DNA from: Spirochaetaceae bacterium UBA1306
GTDB lineage: Bacteria; Spirochaetota; Spirochaetia; Treponematales; Rectinemataceae
Assembly: GCA_002307245.1 (NCBI GenBank)
Contig: DBTW01000185.1
Location: 1-13,211 of the forward strand
Direction of reading: 5' to 3'
Length of the DNA stretch: 13,211 bases
The notes under the pieces are model-generated. The model saw only the letters and a list, made by a program, of their open reading frames with translations. It had not been told where the DNA came from and did not search any database. The position numbers and the translations under genes are program-made. This document shows positions 1 through 7,985 of this stretch, one piece after another (positions within the stretch are counted from its first letter, which is position 1; each line of letters begins with the position of its first letter).

Positions 1-192
1 GAGGAGGCCGAGCTCCTCGCCCGGGCGGCGCCCGATATCGCCTATCGCGTCATACCCGGCATGAACCACGCGCTGAAGGCGGTGGGCGAGGACGAGGACG
101 CGAACTACGCTTCCTTCACCGATCCGGGCATCCCCTTCGCGGAGGGCCTGGCCGATCTGACGGCGGCCTTCGCGCGGGGTGAGGGGTACTAG
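1..192 (+). CDS. Alpha/beta hydrolase, C-terminal fragment
   Basis: The first 63 codons from the left edge are open in frame 1 and end at a TAG, so this is the 3' end of a gene that starts outside the window. The peptide contains IPGMNHALK followed about 20 residues later by a DPGIPFAEGL segment. That pairing is typical of the C-terminus of serine-hydrolase alpha/beta-fold proteins of the COG1073/S33 type, where the His of the NH pair is the catalytic-triad histidine and the downstream D-P-x-x-P stretch precedes the last helix. The nucleophile and acid lie outside the window, so substrate and exact subfamily cannot be given. The stop codon shares the tetranucleotide CTAG with the stop of the convergent solute-binding-protein gene. 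Codon use is GC-rich like the rest of the window. The family call is fairly secure; the function (esterase, peptidase or other) is open. Confidence 0.7.
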   Translation, partial: EEAELLARAAPDIAYRVIPGMNHALKAVGEDEDANYASFTDPGIPFAEGLADLTAAFARGEGY

Positions 193-1541
193 CGCGACGC
201 GCGCCAGGCGATGAGCGCGGTTTGGATATCGGTTGCCGCTTGGGCCGTCGTCATGCTGCCTTTGCCGAGTGCCAATAGGTCGCTTTGGATGGCGGTAATG
301 ATGATAGAACTGAGAACCCCATCCAGGACATAGCAGGGTTCGGTCAGGGTATTCTTGAGGGCTATCATCTTCTGAACGAAAGGCGCGGTGGAGCTCGTAT
401 TCACATCGAGCCTGGAGGGGAAATAGCTTCCCATCTCCAGCCGTTTTTGCTGGACTTCGGCGCTGTAGATGTACTTGAAAAGCTTCAGCGCGGCGGTCTC
501 GATGTTAGCGTCGGAGGATACCTTGAGGCTGTATCCGCAACCTTGGACGGACGGCATGGCTCCAGTATTAATCTCGTTAGGCATGGCAGGCAGGGCCATG
601 AACGTGTAATTGTTTTCCTGATCGCTCGACGAGATATAGGCTGCATCGGTACTAGAGCCGCAAAAAGCGCCAACTCTCCAGTCGCCGTCGAGGAAAAAAG
701 CCGCGTCGTCCTTGGCGAAGGATGCGGGCCCGTCCGAATACGGCATATCCATGTCGCTCGCTGCGATGACGCCATCGTCGAAGAGGGATCTGTAGTAGTC
801 AAGGGCCGCGATGAAACCTGAATCGGTAAAGTTTTTCGTTCCGTTATTTATGCCATCGAGAAAATTATTTCCCAAGTATCTGCCGACAATCGTGGAAAAG
901 AGGCATGATTGGGCCGGCCATTGGTCGGCGTCTGGGAGCAGGATGGTTTTCTTGCCGAGAGCCTTTAGCTTTACCGCTACGGCTACCATTTCGGCCATAG
1001 TCGTGGGGATGGCCAGACCGTGATCGGCTAGTAATTTTTTGTTGACGTAGAGGACGCTGATTTCCGTGGAGCTCTGCGGCAGTTCGTAGAGATGTCCACC
1101 CGATTGCTGGGTGGCGCCGAGGGCGAGGGGGGAGAAAGAGCTCAGGTAGTCCGAGCCCAGGCATGACGTGAGATCCTTGACATAGCCACCCTTGAACAGA
1201 TTCACGTTGGACGACGATGGCCAGGCATAGGTTAGGTCAGGTATGTTGCCTGAGGAGATGTCGGCTTGGACTTGTGTGTGATAGGCGTCTTCGTATAGGT
1301 AACTGACGGATAGCGCGATGTCGGGATTGTTAGTCTGGAATTGGTCCCATATCGCCTTTTCCTTAGTGAATGTGCTGGCGGAATTGTCTGCGTACGTAAG
1401 GACGCTGAGAGCGGTTTTATTACCGTTCGAGCTGGAGTCATGGTCTAGCAAAGAACAGGAGGCGAAGCTGAGGACGATGAGGAGCGCAGGGATCGATACA
1501 AGGAATGAATATGCGTTTCTTCCATTCTTAAAATGTTCCAT
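189..1541 (-). CDS. ABC-type extracellular solute-binding lipoprotein (probable sugar binder)
   Basis: A 450-aa protein with a positively charged N-terminus, a hydrophobic stretch (residues about 11-27) and a relaxed lipobox SFASC, so Cys29 is the likely lipidated residue after signal peptidase II cleavage. The mature part reads like a family 1 periplasmic binding protein: a first strand (SVLTYADN), a DQFQTNNPDI segment, IPDLTYAWPS, and a later YELPQSSTEISVLYVNKKLL hinge-like segment. Such proteins deliver sugars or glycerol-type solutes to an ABC permease in the inner membrane. No permease or ATPase gene is adjacent, so this is an orphan here. The ATG is supported by GGAGGG at 1548-1553 with a 6-nt spacer. 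The gene is visibly poorer in G/C than its neighbours (one line counts 24 of 60), which suggests acquisition. It lies 43 nt downstream of the lipoprotein gene but may have its own promoter in the AT-rich gap. The ligand is not predictable. Confidence 0.88.
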   Translation of the reverse strand: MEHFKNGRNAYSFLVSIPALLIVLSFASCSLLDHDSSSNGNKTALSVLTYADNSASTFTKEKAIWDQFQTNNPDIALSVSYLYEDAYHTQVQADISSGNIPDLTYAWPSSSNVNLFKGGYVKDLTSCLGSDYLSSFSPLALGATQQSGGHLYELPQSSTEISVLYVNKKLLADHGLAIPTTMAEMVAVAVKLKALGKKTILLPDADQWPAQSCLFSTIVGRYLGNNFLDGINNGTKNFTDSGFIAALDYYRSLFDDGVIAASDMDMPYSDGPASFAKDDAAFFLDGDWRVGAFCGSSTDAAYISSSDQENNYTFMALPAMPNEINTGAMPSVQGCGYSLKVSSDANIETAALKLFKYIYSAEVQQKRLEMGSYFPSRLDVNTSSTAPFVQKMIALKNTLTEPCYVLDGVLSSIIITAIQSDLLALGKGSMTTAQAATDIQTALIAWRASR

Positions 1542-1553
1542 GATGCACCCTCC

Positions 1554-1584
1554 AGATGATATTAATGATTAATTATCATACGTT
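1554..1584 (-). promoter_or_regulatory. AT-rich gap with possible promoter/operator for the solute-binding-protein gene
   Basis: The short gap before the solute-binding-protein gene is strongly AT-rich in a GC-rich region. Read on the minus strand it contains TATGAT (1580 to 1575), five of six matches to a -10 hexamer. It also holds an imperfect AT-rich palindrome (1556-1579; arms ATGATATTAAT and ATTAATTATCAT, one-base bulge), which could be an operator. I find no good -35 box at the right distance, so a separate promoter is only possible. Confidence 0.3.
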
Positions 1585-2511
1585 TCATCTTCTTCCGGCC
1601 GAAGCGATCGCGTCGCGAAGGCTCTCGGCCGAGATCCTGATCCCCCTCGCCATGTACAGCTGGCCCTCGGCGCGGAAATCGGCGGGCGATACGGCGCCGC
1701 CGTTCCCGGCTAGTGCGTACGAGAGCCCGAGCCAGGCCAGCCGCAGCGCCCCCTTGTAGACCCTGACCGCCTCCGCGTCCTCCATGACGAAGACCACGGT
1801 CGCGTCGTATTCGCGCGCGCTTGGGTCCGGCGCGTTAGCCGAATCCGCTACGGGCGAGGCCGCGACGAGCAGGCCGCGGGCCGGTACGTCCATCGCCTCG
1901 CCGATGAGGGACTTCGCCAGGCCCGAGAAGGGATAGGGCGCCCAGAGGACGATCTCGGCGGAGGCGAGGGCCTCGAGGCGCAGGGGTATGGGCGAGGGTC
2001 CGGGGGACTTCGCGGCGGCGAGGAGGCCCTCGAGGGGGCCCGCGGAGGCGAGGACGAGGCCCGGTCCGGGGACTGCCGCGCGGAGGCCGAGTCTCGAGTT
2101 GAAGTAATACGACTTCTCGCGCTTCCAGTCGGCGCTCGTCCCGAGGGATAGGGAGGCGGCGCGGAAGGGATAGTCGCCGATAAAGGCGGCCTGGAAGTCC
2201 GGGGCTTGGGAGGCCGATGCCGTGCCGGGGCTCGGCAGGGAGGCGAGGCCGAGGGCCAGGGCCTTCGTGCGCTCGAGCAGGGGCGCGAGCGATTTGGCCT
2301 GGGCGGGCGAGAGGAGGGCCGGCGCGAGCTCGCGGGCGGCCCTCCCTGAGAGCCGCGCGTAGGCGAGCGCGCCGGGATCGAGGAGGCCGAGGGGATCGGC
2401 CGAGGCCGCGATCTTGAGCGGCGCGGCGCAGGCCGCAGCGAGCAGGGCCGCCGCGGCGATCAAAGCCATGGCGGCGAGAGTCGTCGCCGAATGCCCCGTA
2501 GGTCGCCTCAT
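1585..2511 (-). CDS. Hypothetical lipoprotein, family not recognised
   Basis: I do not recognise this 308-aa protein. The open frame can be extended upstream to 2577, but the start at 2509-2511 is preferred. There the ATG overlaps the stop of the upstream gene (ATGA) and has AGGAGGG six bases upstream. The protein then begins with a textbook export signal: MRRPTGHS, an Ala/Leu hydrophobic core, then LLAAAC, making Cys28 the probable lipidated residue (Leu at -4 fits the relaxed spirochaetal lipobox). The mature part is rich in Ala, Leu, Gly and Ser, with a conserved-looking ALAYARLSGRA segment near the start, a KSYYFNSRLGLRAAVPGP segment in the middle, and an amphipathic C-terminus ending in ISAESLRDAIASAGRR. 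No catalytic motif, membrane helix or repeat is evident. It lies between the DUF6765 gene and the solute-binding lipoprotein and is translationally coupled to the former, so a shared envelope role is plausible but unproven. Confidence 0.75.
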   Translation of the reverse strand: MRRPTGHSATTLAAMALIAAAALLAAACAAPLKIAASADPLGLLDPGALAYARLSGRAARELAPALLSPAQAKSLAPLLERTKALALGLASLPSPGTASASQAPDFQAAFIGDYPFRAASLSLGTSADWKREKSYYFNSRLGLRAAVPGPGLVLASAGPLEGLLAAAKSPGPSPIPLRLEALASAEIVLWAPYPFSGLAKSLIGEAMDVPARGLLVAASPVADSANAPDPSAREYDATVVFVMEDAEAVRVYKGALRLAWLGLSYALAGNGGAVSPADFRAEGQLYMARGIRISAESLRDAIASAGRR

Positions 2512-3491
2512 GCCAATCCCTCCTTTTTGTACAGGCTCAGGGCCAGCTCGCGGTGCGCCTTCGCGGCCTCGTTCCATCGGTGGAGGGCCGAGCCCCGGAA
2601 GCGGCCTTTCGTCGCGGCGCGCCTGGCGCCTGAGCCGAGTCCGGCCCTGCGGACGAGCTCGGCCCTAGCCCAGGACAGCTTGTCGTAGCCCGCGATGCGC
2701 GAGGCCTCGTCTTGCTCCTCGTCCAGGCCGGCGAGGTCGAGGTAGGCCGATTTGTCGTAGGGAGGCACGCCGAGGTCGACCGTGAAGGAGGCGAGCCTCG
2801 CCTTCATGTCGCCGGGATAGCGGGACCACGCTAAAGAGAGCTCGTCCAGGTGGAGCTCCTCGTCGCCGAAGCCCTCGCGGCGATAAGTACGGAGGTAGCG
2901 GTAGACCTTCCGGGCGGCTTCCCTGAAGCGCAGGCCGTTGTCGACCCGCGAGAGGGAGCTGGTCAGCCTGGGGTCGACCCATCGCCCCGAGGCGTCGTCG
3001 GGCGCGCGCAGGGCCTGGAGGTGTCCGGCCGGGGGCAGGGGCGAGGAGGCGTCGAGGACGTTGCAGGGCTCCGTGCGGCCGGAGAAATTCTGATGGGCCC
3101 AGCCGTCGGCGTAGGCGTGGAGGGCAATGCCGATGCGGAAATCGTCGCCGGAGCGGAGGGCGGCCAGGAGGAGCTCCTTCGCGAGGTGGGAGTCGGGCGT
3201 GACCGCCCAGCGCGAGGCCATGCCGTCGGCCCGCGCGGCGCCCGCTAGCGCCTCGTCGCCGGGGATGAAATGGAAGGGGAGGTAGATGTCGCGGAGCGTG
3301 GCCTCGTCCCAGAATACGTAGTTCTGGGTGACCTGCGTCGCATAGGAGAAGCCCGCGTCGTCGATCTCGTAGGGGACTAGGGCGTTGTCGACGTACTGCG
3401 AGGAGAAGGCTATGTCGGACGAGCTTGCCTCTGACAGGCCCGCTCGCAGGCAGAGGAAGTACACCGAGTAGTAATGGAACTCGAGGTTCAT
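2508..3491 (-). CDS. DUF6765 family protein, putative metal-dependent hydrolase
   Basis: A 327-aa protein matching what I know of the DUF6765 family: an N-terminal EFHYYSVYFLCLRAG block (His6), an AFSSQYVDNA block (Asp35), PFHFIPGD (His74), and HAYADGWAHQ (His125, Asp128, His133). A later PPAGHLQAL (His157) is followed by WVDP and DNGLRF. The spaced His and Asp residues, especially H-x3-D-x4-H, resemble the metal sites of the zinc-dependent phospholipase C / P1-nuclease group, so a metal-dependent hydrolase is my inference; no substrate is established. No signal peptide or membrane segment is seen, so it is probably cytoplasmic. The length is near that expected for the family. It starts 6 nt after the activase stop, with an AGGA Shine-Dalgarno (3496-3499) overlapping that stop, and its own stop overlaps the next start. 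This is classic operon spacing. The C-terminal 50 residues are basic and less conserved-looking. Confidence 0.8.
   Translation of the reverse strand: MNLEFHYYSVYFLCLRAGLSEASSSDIAFSSQYVDNALVPYEIDDAGFSYATQVTQNYVFWDEATLRDIYLPFHFIPGDEALAGAARADGMASRWAVTPDSHLAKELLLAALRSGDDFRIGIALHAYADGWAHQNFSGRTEPCNVLDASSPLPPAGHLQALRAPDDASGRWVDPRLTSSLSRVDNGLRFREAARKVYRYLRTYRREGFGDEELHLDELSLAWSRYPGDMKARLASFTVDLGVPPYDKSAYLDLAGLDEEQDEASRIAGYDKLSWARAELVRRAGLGSGARRAATKGRFRGSALHRWNEAAKAHRELALSLYKKEGLA
2518..2524 (-). promoter_or_regulatory. Shine-Dalgarno site that fixes the lipoprotein start
   Basis: On the minus strand the sequence is AGGAGGG followed by a 6-nt spacer and ATG at 2511. It lies within the last codons of the DUF6765 gene. 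It supports the 308-aa form of the lipoprotein over the longer open frame starting at 2577, which would place 22 non-signal-like residues before the export signal. Confidence 0.75.
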
Positions 3492-3497
3492 GGATTC

Positions 3498-6400
3498 CTA
3501 GGCGGTTTCGGTGTCCGCCCCGGCCTCGTCGCCCGGCTTAGCCTTGCGCGCCGCCTTCAGGGCCGCGGCCTCGCCGGCGCCCGCGCGCCTGGGGCCCTTG
3601 CGCGCGCTGGCCATCAGGAGCTTGAGCCGGTTGAGCTGGTTCACCTCCGAGGCCCCCGGGTCGAAGTCGATGGCCGAGACGGGCACGCGGGGATAGCGGC
3701 GCCTGAGCTCCTTGAGCATGCCCTTGCCGGTGACGTGGTTGGGCAGGCAGGCGAAGGGCTGGAGGCAGACTATGCCGTCGACCCCGCTATGGATGAGCTC
3801 CACCATCTCCGCCGTGAGGAACCAGCCCTCTCCCGTGCAATTGCCCAGCTGGACGATGCCGTCCACGCCGCGCGCGAGCTCGGCTATGGGCACGGGCGCC
3901 CCGAACTCGGCGTGGATCCTTTCGCTGGCCTTGAAGGCCCGCACGAGGGGGGCGCGGAACCACTGCAGGAAGGCGATGAGAGCCCTCGCGCCGAGCTCGT
4001 CCTTGAGGCCGCCCTCGAGGGCCGAGCGGCGGAAGATGCCGTTGTACGAGGAATACAGGAGGAAGTCGTAGAGGTCGGGGACGACGGCCTCGCCTCCCTC
4101 GGCCTCGACGACCTCGACTATCTTGCCGTTGGCCTCGGGGTGGAATTTCACCAGAATCTCGCCGACCACGCCGATGCGCGGCTTGCGCGGGATATCGCGC
4201 TTGGGCAGGGCGTCGAAGGCCGAGACTATCTCGCGCAGGGTCCGCGCGAAGGCGCGCCGCGTCGGCCTCTCGAGGGCCGCCACGCAGCGCGCCGTCAGGG
4301 TCGCGACGAGGCGGTCGGCCGAGCCGGCCTCGGCCTCGTAGGGGCGGGTCCGGTAGAGGCAGCGCATGAGGGCGTCGCCGTAGATGGCGCCCTGGAGGCC
4401 CCGGAAGAGGAGCTTCGGGCCCATCTTGAAGCCGGGGTTGCTCTCGAGCCCGGCCGCGTTGAGCGAAATCACCGGAACCTGCCCCATGCCGGCGTCGGCC
4501 AGGGCCTTGCGGAGGAAGGCGATGTAGTTGGTGGCCCGGCAGCCGCCGCCCGTCTGCGTGATGAGCAGGGCGGTCCGGGACAGGTCGTACTTCCCCGAGC
4601 GCAGGGCCGACATGAGCTGCCCCACGGTGAGTATGGTCGGGTAGCAGGCGTCGTTATGCACGGCTTTGAGGCCCGCGTCGGTCGCGTCCTTGTCGGAGAT
4701 GGCCGGGATCTCGAAGTCGAAGCCCGACATGCGGAAGGCGGGAGCGATGAGCTCGAAGTGGATCGGCGACATCTGGGGCGCGAGGATGGTGTAGCGGGAG
4801 TCGCGCATGCCTTCCGTGAAGAGCACGCGGGGCCTCGGCGCGGGGGCGGTTCGCGCCTTGATCCGGGCGGCGTCGCGCTCGCCTATGGCGGCCGCGAGGG
4901 ATCTCAGGCGGATGCGCGCGGCCCCGAGGTTGGCGTGCTCGTCGATCTTGATGCCGGTGTAGATCTTGCCCGTCGCCTCGAGGATCTCGGCGACCTGGTC
5001 GGAGGTTACGGCGTCGAGGCCGCAGCCGAAGGACACGAGCTGCACGAGGTCGAGGTCGTCGCGGCGCGAGACGAAGGTGGCGGCCGCGTAGAGCCGCGAG
5101 TGGTAGGACCATTGGTCGACGACGCGCAGCGGCCGCCGGACCTCGGCGAGGTGGGCGATCGCGTCCTCGCTGATCACGGCCATGCCGAGGTCGGCGACGA
5201 GGGAGGGGATGCCGTGGTGGATCTCGGGGTCGACGTGGTAGGGCCGGCCCGCGAGGACGATGCCGTGGCCGCCCGTGCGCTCGACCCAGTCGAGGGCCGC
5301 CTCGCCCTGGGCTCGGAGCTCGGCGCGGAAGGCCTCTTCCTCGATCCTGGCGGCCGCGACGGCGGCCCTCGCCTCCGCATGGCTCACGCCTTTGGCCGCG
5401 AAGACCTCGGCCACGCGCGCGGCCAGTCGCGCGTCGTCGGCGATGGGCAGGAAGGGGTCGAAGTACTCGAGGCTGCCGTCGCGGAAGGACTCGACGTTGT
5501 TGAGGATGACCTCGGGGTAGGAGGTGACGATGGGGCAGTTGAAACGGTTGTTCGAGCCCGCGACGAAGCGCCGCTCGCGCGGGACGCAGGGGTAGAACAG
5601 GGCCTTGGCGCCGCCTTTGCCCTCCATGCCGCGGACGATGGCCGCCGCGTGGCCGTGGACGAGCTTGGCGGGATAGCAGACCGACTCCGAGGGGATGGTC
5701 TCCATGCCGAGCTCGTAGACGGCCTTGGAGGAGCGGGGCGAGAGCTCGACCCGGAAGCCCAGGCTCGTGAGCAGGGTGAACCAGAGGGGGTAGTTCTCGT
5801 AGAGGTTGAGGACGCGCGGGACGCCGATGCGCCCGCGGGGCGCCCGCTCGATCGGGAGGGGCTCGTAGCGGAAGAGGCGGTCGTACTTCCACTCGTAGAG
5901 GTTGGGGGCCCGGGCCGCGGGCGCGGCGAGGCCCGCTCCGCCGACCGCGGTGACGGAGGCCAGGGACTTTTCGGGCACGCGGGCCCGGGGGCTCGAACCG
6001 GCGGCCAGGTCGGCGCCGCGCTCGCAGCGGTTGCCCGTGACGTGGACCGATCCCGAGCCGGGGCCGCCCGTGAAGTGGCTGATCGTGAGGAGGCAGGCGT
6101 TGGCGCAGCCCTGGCAGCGGCGGGGTTCGGTCGTGAAGGAGAAGGAGCCGAGCTCCTCGGGCCCGATGATCGACGATACCTCGCCCTCGCTCCAGCGGGC
6201 GCGGGCGATGAGGGCGGCGCCGTAGGCGCCCATGAGGCCGGTCTCGGCCGGGCGCACGGGCTTGGCCTCTGCGACGAGCTCGAAGGCGCGCAAGACCGCG
6301 TCGCTGGCGAAGGTGCCGCCCTGCACGACCACCTTGGTCCCGAGCTCGGAGGGGTTGCGGAGCCTGATGACCTTCTGCAGGGCGTTCCGGATGACGGCGT

Positions 6401-7976
6401 AGGCGAGGCCGGCGGCTATGTCCGCGGGGCTCGCGCCCTCCTTCTGCGACTGCTTGACGCGGGAGTTCATGAAGACCGTGCAGCGGCTGCCGAGGTCGAC
6501 CGGGGCGCGCGACTCGAGGGCCAGGGCGGCGAAGGAGGGCGCGTCCTCGCCCATCGAGCTGGCGAAGGTCTCGAGGAAGGAGCCGCAGCCGGAGGAGCAG
6601 GCCTCGTTGAGGAGGACCGAGGAGATGACCCCGTCCTTCACGCGGAGGAACTTCATGTCCTGGCCGCCGATGTCGAGGACGGCCTCGACGCCGGGCATGA
6701 GGCGCTCGGCGGCCACGCAGTGGGCGACCGTCTCCACCTCGCCCTCGTCGGCGCCGAGGGCCGCCCTCACGAGGGCCTCGCCGTAGCCCGTGGCGCAGGC
6801 CTTGCCGACGACCGCGCGGGGAGGCAGGCTGGCGTAGAGTTCGCCGAGGGCGCGGGAGATCACCGAGAGGGGATGGCCCCCGTTCGGCGCGTAGAAGGAG
6901 CCGAGGAGGCGGCCCTCGCCGTCGATCATCGCGAGCTTCGTCGTGGTCGAGCCCGCGTCGACGCCGATGAAGACCGGGCCCTCGAGGAGCCTCGGGTCGA
7001 GGCGCGGCAGGGCGGCCTTCGAGTGCCGCGCGCGGAAGTCGGCCAGCTCGGCCTCGTCCGCGAAGAGGGGGCGCATGCGCTCCGACTCGCCGGCGATGAG
7101 GGGCGCGGTGAGGGCGAGGGCGGCGAGCTCCCGGAGATCGAAGGCGCGCGCGGCGGGGCCTTCCCGCCCGTCGCCGCCAGCCGCGGCGAGCAGGTCCCGG
7201 CCCTGAAAGGCGGCGCCCATCGCGACGAAGAGCCTACCGTCGGGGGGCACGAGGGTCTCGGCCTCGCCGAGCTTGAGGGTCAGGGCGAAGCGGCGCCGCA
7301 GCTGGGGCAGGAAGTGGAGGGGGCCGCCCAGGAAGGCGACGCGGCCCTTGATGGGGCGGCCGCAGGCTAGCCCCGAGATGGTCTGGTTGACGACGGCCTG
7401 GAACACGCTGGCGGCCACGTCCTCGCGCCTCGCGCCCTCGTTGACGAGTGGCTGTATGTCGGCCTTGGCGAAGACGCCGCAGCGCGCCGCGATCGGGTAG
7501 ATCGTCTCGGCCCGCGACGCGAGCTCGTCGAGGCCGCTCGGGTCGGTGGCGAGGAGGGCGGCCATCTGGTCGATGAAGGCCCCCGTGCCGCCGGCGCAGC
7601 TGCCGTTCATCCGCTGCTCGAGCTGCTCGCCGAAGTAGGTGATCTTCGCGTCCTCGCCGCCGAGCTCGATGGCCACGTCGGCCTCGGGGAGGAGGGCTTC
7701 CACGGCCGCGGTGCAGGCCATGACTTCCTGGACGAAGGGCAGGCCGAGGCGCTGGGCCTCGCCGATGCCCGCCGATCCCGTGACGGCGATGGAGACCGCG
7801 GAGCCGAGCTGCCCGAGTTCGCGCGAGGCCTCGCCCAGGAGGCTCGCGAGGGTGGCCCGGACATCCGAGCGGTGCCTTTCGTAACGCCCGAAGGCCAGTT
7901 CGCCCTCGGGGTTTATGGCGACGAGCTTGACCGTCGTCGATCCGACATCGATTCCTACCATTATCCGCTTTAGCAT
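3498..7976 (-). CDS. Acyl-CoA dehydratase activase / 2-hydroxyacyl-CoA dehydratase-like fusion protein
   Basis: A 1492-aa protein fusing parts usually encoded separately. Residues about 5-260 are a first BcrA/BadF/HgdC-type ATPase: GIDVGSTTVK phosphate loop (8-17), GSCAGGTG with Cys127, and AARCGVFAKAD with Cys166. Residues about 335-592 are a second such domain: GVDAGSTTTK (338-347), EACSSGCGSFLE with Cys460, and GSRCTVFMNSR with Cys499. A linker holds four cysteines (621, 624, 628, 651). From about 717 onward follow DUF2229/HgdB-like regions (COG3580/COG3581) with cysteines in SESVCYPAK (767), YPCVPRE (797), FNCP (814), FGCGLD (985), NDACYPT (1111), GGGCRATNY (1146), LGNCTGEGW (1380) and CLQPFAC (1404, 1410). 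Family knowledge: the activase uses ATP to push a low-potential electron into an iron-sulfur partner for difficult reductions. The substrate here is unknown; no CoA-transferase is nearby. It is first in a minus-strand operon. No Shine-Dalgarno precedes the ATG (Met6 is an alternative start). The C-terminus is a lysine/alanine-rich tail. Confidence 0.9.
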   Translation of the reverse strand: MLKRIMVGIDVGSTTVKLVAINPEGELAFGRYERHRSDVRATLASLLGEASRELGQLGSAVSIAVTGSAGIGEAQRLGLPFVQEVMACTAAVEALLPEADVAIELGGEDAKITYFGEQLEQRMNGSCAGGTGAFIDQMAALLATDPSGLDELASRAETIYPIAARCGVFAKADIQPLVNEGARREDVAASVFQAVVNQTISGLACGRPIKGRVAFLGGPLHFLPQLRRRFALTLKLGEAETLVPPDGRLFVAMGAAFQGRDLLAAAGGDGREGPAARAFDLRELAALALTAPLIAGESERMRPLFADEAELADFRARHSKAALPRLDPRLLEGPVFIGVDAGSTTTKLAMIDGEGRLLGSFYAPNGGHPLSVISRALGELYASLPPRAVVGKACATGYGEALVRAALGADEGEVETVAHCVAAERLMPGVEAVLDIGGQDMKFLRVKDGVISSVLLNEACSSGCGSFLETFASSMGEDAPSFAALALESRAPVDLGSRCTVFMNSRVKQSQKEGASPADIAAGLAYAVIRNALQKVIRLRNPSELGTKVVVQGGTFASDAVLRAFELVAEAKPVRPAETGLMGAYGAALIARARWSEGEVSSIIGPEELGSFSFTTEPRRCQGCANACLLTISHFTGGPGSGSVHVTGNRCERGADLAAGSSPRARVPEKSLASVTAVGGAGLAAPAARAPNLYEWKYDRLFRYEPLPIERAPRGRIGVPRVLNLYENYPLWFTLLTSLGFRVELSPRSSKAVYELGMETIPSESVCYPAKLVHGHAAAIVRGMEGKGGAKALFYPCVPRERRFVAGSNNRFNCPIVTSYPEVILNNVESFRDGSLEYFDPFLPIADDARLAARVAEVFAAKGVSHAEARAAVAAARIEEEAFRAELRAQGEAALDWVERTGGHGIVLAGRPYHVDPEIHHGIPSLVADLGMAVISEDAIAHLAEVRRPLRVVDQWSYHSRLYAAATFVSRRDDLDLVQLVSFGCGLDAVTSDQVAEILEATGKIYTGIKIDEHANLGAARIRLRSLAAAIGERDAARIKARTAPAPRPRVLFTEGMRDSRYTILAPQMSPIHFELIAPAFRMSGFDFEIPAISDKDATDAGLKAVHNDACYPTILTVGQLMSALRSGKYDLSRTALLITQTGGGCRATNYIAFLRKALADAGMGQVPVISLNAAGLESNPGFKMGPKLLFRGLQGAIYGDALMRCLYRTRPYEAEAGSADRLVATLTARCVAALERPTRRAFARTLREIVSAFDALPKRDIPRKPRIGVVGEILVKFHPEANGKIVEVVEAEGGEAVVPDLYDFLLYSSYNGIFRRSALEGGLKDELGARALIAFLQWFRAPLVRAFKASERIHAEFGAPVPIAELARGVDGIVQLGNCTGEGWFLTAEMVELIHSGVDGIVCLQPFACLPNHVTGKGMLKELRRRYPRVPVSAIDFDPGASEVNQLNRLKLLMASARKGPRRAGAGEAAALKAARKAKPGDEAGADTETA

Positions 7977-7985
7977 CTTGGCGTT

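Noticed and set aside
2512..2577. 22-codon N-terminal extension of the hypothetical lipoprotein
   Set aside because: It overlaps the DUF6765 gene and would bury the export signal; the ATG at 2511 has a strong Shine-Dalgarno and gives a proper signal peptide.
3474..7370. 1298-codon plus-strand open frame as a real gene
   Set aside because: It is codon-aligned antisense to the activase fusion, has low-complexity Glu/Gly/Ala/Arg composition and shows no domain; the minus-strand protein has many conserved motifs.
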